Shown here: piece after piece, positions 59,577 to 64,000 of the stretch | Layout: each line of letters opens with the position of its first letter | Position numbering within the stretch: position 1 is the first letter of the stretch | Assembly (NCBI GenBank): GCA_963665765.1 | Contig: OY762464.1 | Location: 2,790,001-2,854,000 of the forward strand | Direction of reading: 5' to 3' | Length of the DNA: 64,000 bases | From: Bin76 sp963665765 | GTDB lineage: Bacteria > Actinomycetota > Acidimicrobiia > Spongiisociales > ZC4RG35 | Position numbers and translations under genes: made by a program | The notes under the pieces: model-generated | Told to the model about the DNA's origin: nothing | Seen by the model: the letters and a program-made list of their open reading frames with translations, nothing else | Database searches by the model: none

Positions 59577-59879
59577 GGTCCTGGCGCCCGCCGTTGCCGA
59601 TTCTGATTTGCCTCCCATAGTTATCAACTGAGGAGGGATAGCTGCCCCAACCTCCCCCTGTTTGCAATGAGGAGGGCGTTTTTGCAATGAGGAGGGCGTT
59701 TGCTTTGGCCGAATCGGGAAGGCCGAATTGGGAAGGCAGAGGGTTCTGATCAGTGCCTCTTGATTGGTTCCACGCACCTTTCTTGGATAAGCATCCTTCC
59801 AAAATATTTCACTCATAGAACCCGTTGGCGATGGTTGGCTAAGTTAAGCCCTAAGAAACTCTCTGAAAAGGAGGAAGCC
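59577..59879. other. 303-bp leader with two short tandem repeats
   Basis: No gene is supported. From about 59660 a 20-base unit (tttgcaatgaggagggcgtt) occurs twice in tandem, followed directly by two copies of a 14-base unit (gccgaatcgggaag / gccgaattgggaag), ending near 59736. Each 20-base unit contains an ATGAGGAGG string. The remaining ~140 bases up to the lipoprotein start contain the strong AAAAGGAGG site. Confidence 0.7.
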
Positions 59880-61250
59880 TTGACACCCAAACGATTTGAC
59901 TCCGGAGTAACCCGTCGCCAGTTCCTGGGAGGAAGTTCCGCCCTGCTGGCTTTTGCGGCCATGGGAGGGTTTTCCAGCCTGTTGGCGGCTTGTGGTGGAG
60001 GAGATCCGACCGACGAGGGGGCAGAACCAGGCGACGACTTCACCGGCCAACTGGGAGTGCTGATCGGGACTCACATGGATCCCGTCAAGCAACTGCTGGA
60101 GCAGCATCAGGCCAATGTCGGATTTGCTCCGAATATCGAGGAGGTAACCACTCCCGATCTGCGCACCAAGCTGACCACTTCCTTCCTGGCGCAGAGCTCG
60201 CCTTGGGACGCGGTGTTCGTCACTGCCCAATTGGGGGCCGAACTCAGCAACCGGGAGTGGCTGACCAACGCCGGTCCGTTCATGGACCAAAGGGTCAGGA
60301 GCGAGTCGGACCTGTTGACCCGCGGCATGGGTGCGGTGGAGTTCGCCGGGGATACTTGGGCCGTTCCCTGGACTATGGGCAGCCAGTTGCTGCACTGGAA
60401 CAAAAAGCTCATGGAGGACGCCGGGCTGGATGCCGATGCGCCCCTCAACTGGCACTCCACCCCCAACTCCTGGGACACCTTTGTCGAATACGCCAAGGCC
60501 ATGACCGGAGAGCGGGACGGTGTGCAGTATTACGGAATCACCGATGCTTGGGCGGACAAACACGTGCTGTGGACATGGGGCGGGATGCTCCAAATGCACG
60601 GAGGCAGTTTCCTGGATGAAGAGCAGCAGCCGGTTTTCAACAGTGCCGCCGGGGTGGAGGCGCTTCAAAAGCTCCATGACCTGATGCATGTCCATCAGTG
60701 CATCGATCCGGCGGTCCCGACCTACACATGGGTTTTCGACGCCACCCCCGGGTTTTTCGACGGCACCCGCGGTATGTTCATCTCCTGGCCGTTTGTGGCG
60801 GGAGTGGCGGCCATTCCCGAAGCCGCTCCGGGCATTGCCGGGCACAGCGCCTTTGCGCCCAACCCGGCGGTGGATACCAGCGGATCGGTGGACGGATCGG
60901 AGTTTTTCGGGGTTCCGGTCTATGCCGAGAACAAGGACGAAGCCTGGAGATTGTTGGATCTGATCGCATCCCGAGAGGGCCAGCGGACGGTGGCGCTGGG
61001 TGGATGGGGATCCATCTACAGCGGCGTTCTGAACGAGCCCGACATCGTGGAAGCCTTTCCCTTCTACCCGGCTTTGGCCAAGGCCTACGAATATCCGGTG
61101 GATGGGGGATGGTCGGAGGATCGTCCTCGCTGGACGCAGTTTTTGGCCGATGAGATCCACGAGGTGTTGGCTCAGCGTAAGTCGCCCAAGCAAGCTTTGG
61201 ACGATGCGGCAGCTGCCACGGTGGAGGCCCGCCGGCAGGACGAAGCGTAA
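59880..61250 (+). CDS. Tat-exported family 1 sugar-binding lipoprotein
   Basis: A 456-residue binding protein. TTG 59880 was chosen because AAAGGAGG lies seven bases upstream; the N-terminus then reads LTPKRFDSGVTRRQFLGG. It carries a twin-arginine signal (TRRQFLGGSSALLAF) combined with a lipobox (SSLLAACGGG), so folded export plus lipid anchoring is expected. The mature part is an SBP_bac_1 fold with a LIGTHMDPVKQLLEQ start, GDTWAVPWTMGSQLLHWNKKL and AGLDADAPLNWHS. It binds a sugar or glycoside for the MalF/MalG-type permeases that follow; which one is unknown. Confidence 0.88.
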   Translation: MTPKRFDSGVTRRQFLGGSSALLAFAAMGGFSSLLAACGGGDPTDEGAEPGDDFTGQLGVLIGTHMDPVKQLLEQHQANVGFAPNIEEVTTPDLRTKLTTSFLAQSSPWDAVFVTAQLGAELSNREWLTNAGPFMDQRVRSESDLLTRGMGAVEFAGDTWAVPWTMGSQLLHWNKKLMEDAGLDADAPLNWHSTPNSWDTFVEYAKAMTGERDGVQYYGITDAWADKHVLWTWGGMLQMHGGSFLDEEQQPVFNSAAGVEALQKLHDLMHVHQCIDPAVPTYTWVFDATPGFFDGTRGMFISWPFVAGVAAIPEAAPGIAGHSAFAPNPAVDTSGSVDGSEFFGVPVYAENKDEAWRLLDLIASREGQRTVALGGWGSIYSGVLNEPDIVEAFPFYPALAKAYEYPVDGGWSEDRPRWTQFLADEIHEVLAQRKSPKQALDDAAAATVEARRQDEA

Positions 61251-61267
61251 GAACCGCCGACGACCCC

Positions 61268-62197
61268 ATGGCCGATCAGGTCCGGGTGGTCGAAAGTCAG
61301 ACGGGCGCCATTGCCCGCCGCGGTCGTTTGGCCGCGGCGGCGATGGTCGCCCCGGCGGTGTTGCTGGTGGCGGGGGTTTACGCCTACCCGGCGGTGTCCA
61401 CCCTGCTCTACAGTGTCTCCCGGATCGATCTGTCCCCCCGTTTTCGCCTGGAACGCATCGTATGGCTGAAAAACTTCATCAACCAGTTGACCAGTCCGAC
61501 CTTCTGGGAAGCAGCCTGGATCACCTTCTACTTCGGGGTGATGCTGTGTCTGGTAACGGTGGTGCTGTCGTTTCTGATCGCCCTGCTCCTCAACCGCACT
61601 TTCCTCGGTCGGGGTTTGGTGAGAGTGACCGTGCTGTTGCCTTGGGCGGTCCCCCCGGTGGCTTCGGGGGTGCTCTGGGTGCAGATGTTCCACGCCGAAT
61701 TCGGGTTCTTGAATGGTTTGATCAGGGCGTTCGGGGGCGAGGGGGGAATAATCTGGCTGGGAGGTTCGACCATTGCCCTCCATTCGGTGCTGGTCGCCGA
61801 AGTTTGGCGATGGATTCCCTTTGCCACCCTGTTCATCCTCGCCGGGTTGCAGATCGTTCCCCAGACGGTGCGAGAGGCAGCGGCCATCGATGGCGCCAAC
61901 CCTTGGCGAAGCTTTCGACATGTGACCCTGCCCCTGATGTTGCCGGTGGTGGTCCCGGTGGTGATTTTTCTGTTCGTCTGGGCCATGAAGGTGTTCGACA
62001 CCATCTTCGTGCTGACCCGCGGCGGTCCGAGCCGGGGCACCACCACCCTCAATTTCCTCACCTACCGGCAGGGATTCGAGCAGTTCGACTTCGGTAATGC
62101 GGCCGCCACCGCCTATCTGTTGGCAGCCCTCACCGTGGTGGCGATCGCCGGCCTGGGGTGGATGCTGGCTCGTTCCCGGCGGCTGGCGGGAGTGTAG
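61268..62197 (+). CDS. sugar ABC transporter permease (MalF/UgpA type)
   Basis: A 309-residue permease with six helices. Typical blocks are APAVLLVAGVYAYPAVSTLLYS near the N-terminus, VRVTVLLPWAVPPVASGVLWVQMF, and the EAA loop PQTVREAAAIDGANPWRSFRHVTLPLMLP. It partners with the MalG-type gene three bases downstream. ATG 61268 lies 17 bp after the binding-protein stop. No ATPase gene is present, so a shared MsmK/MalK-type ATPase elsewhere probably energises the importer. Confidence 0.9.
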   Translation: MADQVRVVESQTGAIARRGRLAAAAMVAPAVLLVAGVYAYPAVSTLLYSVSRIDLSPRFRLERIVWLKNFINQLTSPTFWEAAWITFYFGVMLCLVTVVLSFLIALLLNRTFLGRGLVRVTVLLPWAVPPVASGVLWVQMFHAEFGFLNGLIRAFGGEGGIIWLGGSTIALHSVLVAEVWRWIPFATLFILAGLQIVPQTVREAAAIDGANPWRSFRHVTLPLMLPVVVPVVIFLFVWAMKVFDTIFVLTRGGPSRGTTTLNFLTYRQGFEQFDFGNAAATAYLLAALTVVAIAGLGWMLARSRRLAGV

Positions 62198-62200
62198 GAG

Positions 62201-63052
62201 ATGGCTCGACCAGCCCGAGGCTCGATCGGCCGTCGGTTGAAGCAGATCATCACCTACGGGGCGGCGACCCTGGTGCTGGTGGTGATGGCCTTTCCTCTCT
62301 ATGGAATCATCCTGACCAGCGTTCAAACCGAGCCTGACATCCGTTCTCGCAACGTGGCGTTCGTGCCCACTTACCTGGAAACCGAGCACTACCGGCAGAT
62401 TTTCGATGAAGCTTCCGGAATACCGGTGGCGGAGGCGATGATCAATAGCCTGATAGTGGCGTTGGCCACCGCTTTCCTGACCGTGGCGATTGCTATCCCG
62501 GCCGCTTACGCGTTGCACCGGATGGCAGTGCCGGGAAGAAAAATAATCCTCGCCGGGCTGGCGGCCATCTACATTCTCCCCACCCTGCTATTCGTCATCC
62601 CACTGTTTATCGCGGTGGTGCAACTGGGCCTGTACGACACCCACATCGGATTGGTGTTGCCCTATGTGGCGTTTACCCTGCCTTTCATGGTGTGGGTGAT
62701 GGGGTCATTTGTGCGGTCGATACCGGTGGAGGTGGAGGAGATGGCCCGGATAGACGGCGCGGGCCTGCGGCAGTTGATGTTTCGGATCGTTATCCCGCTG
62801 CTTCGCCCGGGGATCTTTGCCGGATTGCTGCTCGGCTTTATTCTGGCCTGGGTGGAGTTTCTCACTCCGTTGCTGTTCACCAGCAATCTCTCCATACTGA
62901 CCGTGACATTGGGATTGTTCCGATCGACCATGGATATCGCCATCGGGCAACTGGCGGCGGCCACTGTGATCACCGCCCTGCCGGTGATCCTCATTACCGC
63001 CTTTTTCCAGCGCAACATCAGCGAAGTGATCACCGCCGGGATAGAGAGATGA
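62201..63052 (+). CDS. sugar ABC transporter permease (MalG/UgpE type)
   Basis: A 283-residue permease. Markers are FPLYGIILTSVQTEPDI, ALATAFLTVAIAIPAAYALHRM, LPFMVWVMGSFVRSIPVEVEEMARIDGAGLRQLMFRIVIPLL (the EAA loop) and LLLGFILAWVEFLTPLLF. The start follows the MalF-type stop by three bases (GGAG upstream). The pair with its binding protein forms a carbohydrate importer. It is followed by an MBL-fold hydrolase gene on the same strand. Confidence 0.9.
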   Translation: MARPARGSIGRRLKQIITYGAATLVLVVMAFPLYGIILTSVQTEPDIRSRNVAFVPTYLETEHYRQIFDEASGIPVAEAMINSLIVALATAFLTVAIAIPAAYALHRMAVPGRKIILAGLAAIYILPTLLFVIPLFIAVVQLGLYDTHIGLVLPYVAFTLPFMVWVMGSFVRSIPVEVEEMARIDGAGLRQLMFRIVIPLLRPGIFAGLLLGFILAWVEFLTPLLFTSNLSILTVTLGLFRSTMDIAIGQLAAATVITALPVILITAFFQRNISEVITAGIER

Positions 63053-63121
63053 TGAGCCGGCGGAGTGCGAAACCGTTGAACCCCGGGTTTTTCGGGTGGC
63101 AAGACTGAGAGGAGATGACTG

Positions 63122-63889
63122 ATGGCCAATCAGATAGATGTCGTTATCCAGCCGGTGGTGCTGAGGTTCAGCCTGTTGCAGGACGAGGTGGTTTACTTCT
63201 TCGCGTCCGACACGGAGGCGACCTTGGACCGCATGGAGTTGATGATGGGGATAGATCCGAAGACGGATGCACTGTTCGACTCCAATCTGGGTTTTTTGCC
63301 GGTGTCCACCACGGTGCTGATCAGAGGGAAAAAGAACATCGTGGTGGATCCCGGCAATCATCACACCGGGTTCTACGGGCAGCTGGCCATCGGATTGAAA
63401 CGCTTTGGCCTGACTCCGGCCGATATCGATCTGGTGGTGTGTACGCATTGCCATCACGATCACATGGGTAGTGCCTTCCGCCTTCCCGGCGCCGACCTGG
63501 TTCTGGGGGAGGGTGAGGCGGATTTCTGCGAGGAGTTGTACGGAACGGCCGAGACCGAGGCTCGCCTTTCGGTGATGGGTTCCCTGATCGAGGTGGGAAG
63601 AGGCCAGGAGTTGGAGTTGATGCCGGGGGTGGTGGCCATTTCCACGCCGGGTCATACCCCGGGACATATCAGTGTGATGGCCGAAAACGAGCAGGGCGAG
63701 CGGGTGATGGTGGCGGGGGACACGGTGATGACCCGTCGGGAATACTCGGACCGGACGTTCTCCCACTGGTACACCGCTGATCAGTTGAAGGGTCTGCACT
63801 CCAGCTTGGACCGGTTGCAGGCTCATCGGCCGACCACGGTGATGCCAGGACACGACCGGGCATTTATGCCCCCGAAGAGTTACCGGTGA
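63122..63889 (+). CDS. MBL-fold metallohydrolase
   Basis: A 255-residue metallo-beta-lactamase-fold enzyme. The zinc motif THCHHDHMGS lies near residue 108, and other metal ligands are in STPGHTPGHISVM, VMVAGDTVM and VMPGHDRAFM. Relatives include lactonases and glyoxalase II-like hydrolases. ATG 63122 has GAGGAGATGACTG upstream. It is co-oriented with the sugar importer and the Gfo/Idh gene, whose start overlaps its stop (GTGA). It may hydrolyse a sugar lactone, but the substrate is unproven. Confidence 0.85.
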   Translation: MANQIDVVIQPVVLRFSLLQDEVVYFFASDTEATLDRMELMMGIDPKTDALFDSNLGFLPVSTTVLIRGKKNIVVDPGNHHTGFYGQLAIGLKRFGLTPADIDLVVCTHCHHDHMGSAFRLPGADLVLGEGEADFCEELYGTAETEARLSVMGSLIEVGRGQELELMPGVVAISTPGHTPGHISVMAENEQGERVMVAGDTVMTRREYSDRTFSHWYTADQLKGLHSSLDRLQAHRPTTVMPGHDRAFMPPKSYR

Positions 63890-64000
63890 CGCCCCTGCGG
63901 ACCGCGGTGGTGGGCGTCGGAGCGATCGGTTCGCTCCATGCCCGCATCTATGTCGAGCATCCCCTCTCCGAATTGGTGGGGATAGTGGACGCCAACCCGG
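63886..64000 (+). CDS. Gfo/Idh/MocA-family oxidoreductase, N-terminal fragment cut by window edge
   Basis: The GTG start overlaps the hydrolase stop. About 38 residues are visible, with the NAD(P)-binding fingerprint VVGVGAIGSLHARIY and the start of the second strand (ELVGIVDANP), typical of this family. The frame is open to the end of the window. It continues the sugar importer operon, suggesting a sugar-acid or cyclitol dehydrogenase role. Confidence 0.8.
   Translation, partial: MTPLRTAVVGVGAIGSLHARIYVEHPLSELVGIVDANP

Overview
The window looks like a chromosomal stretch of an uncultivated, high-GC Actinomycetota, possibly an Acidimicrobiia-type lineage. This is an inference from gene content: DapC/DapD/DapE lysine synthesis, GatCAB, a cob operon, a VanW-family surface protein, and iol genes accompanied by a Cgl0159-type barrel protein. 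I see no rRNA, tRNA or CRISPR.

Layout. 1-6.6 kb is transposon-rich: an IS982-type transposase cut by the window edge, a large two-domain nuclease candidate (843-3062), an IS3 element whose orfB is frameshifted, and an IS1634-type transposase. 6.8-7.8 kb holds a DUF6338 membrane protein and a small partner. 8-14 kb (minus) is a complete peptide/nickel-type ABC importer with fused ATPases. 14.2-16.6 kb is a CopZ-like HMA protein plus a CopA-type ATPase. 17-19.7 kb is cobT-cobS-cobU, followed by a Phd/VapC toxin-antitoxin pair. 20.4-24.5 kb is a tightly coupled dapC-dapD-dapE-iolC run. 24.6-29.6 kb is a defence island (HARE-HTH/Mrr endonuclease, DNA methyltransferase, endonuclease) wrapped around the Cgl0159-type gene, followed by a small HExxH protein.

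29.6-36.3 kb (minus) is the main inositol operon: iolD, an SDR, iolE, then a sugar ABC importer (binding protein, permease, ATPase). 36.6-40.1 kb has a YeiH-type transporter, a Gfo/Idh/MocA oxidoreductase and a D-2-hydroxyacid dehydrogenase. 40.5-44.1 kb has a small membrane protein and gatC-gatA-gatB; 44.1-45.4 kb a LivK-type binding protein; 45.7-48.2 kb a tungstate-type (Tup) importer; 48.6-50.1 kb pyruvate kinase. 50.6-58.6 kb holds a VanW protein, a minimal MscS, a UMF1 transporter, a zinc-degenerate MDR protein, an aminotransferase, a CoA-disulfide-reductase-like enzyme and a LapA-domain protein. 58.8-64 kb holds an acidic membrane protein and a Tat-exported sugar importer operon with an MBL-fold hydrolase and a truncated Gfo/Idh gene.

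Most unusual signal. A ~255-bp non-coding element occurs twice, at 40208-40462 (minus) and 48257-48512 (plus). Both copies have TCGCGAAA-type inverted ends, matching conserved nested hairpins, and indels that break every reading frame. Each lies in sense orientation in the 5' leader of a carbon-metabolism gene (a D-2-hydroxyacid dehydrogenase and pyruvate kinase). A likely degenerate fragment lies at 25944-26023. It is either a MITE-like mobile element or a structured RNA/regulatory leader. I do not recognise it as a known family.
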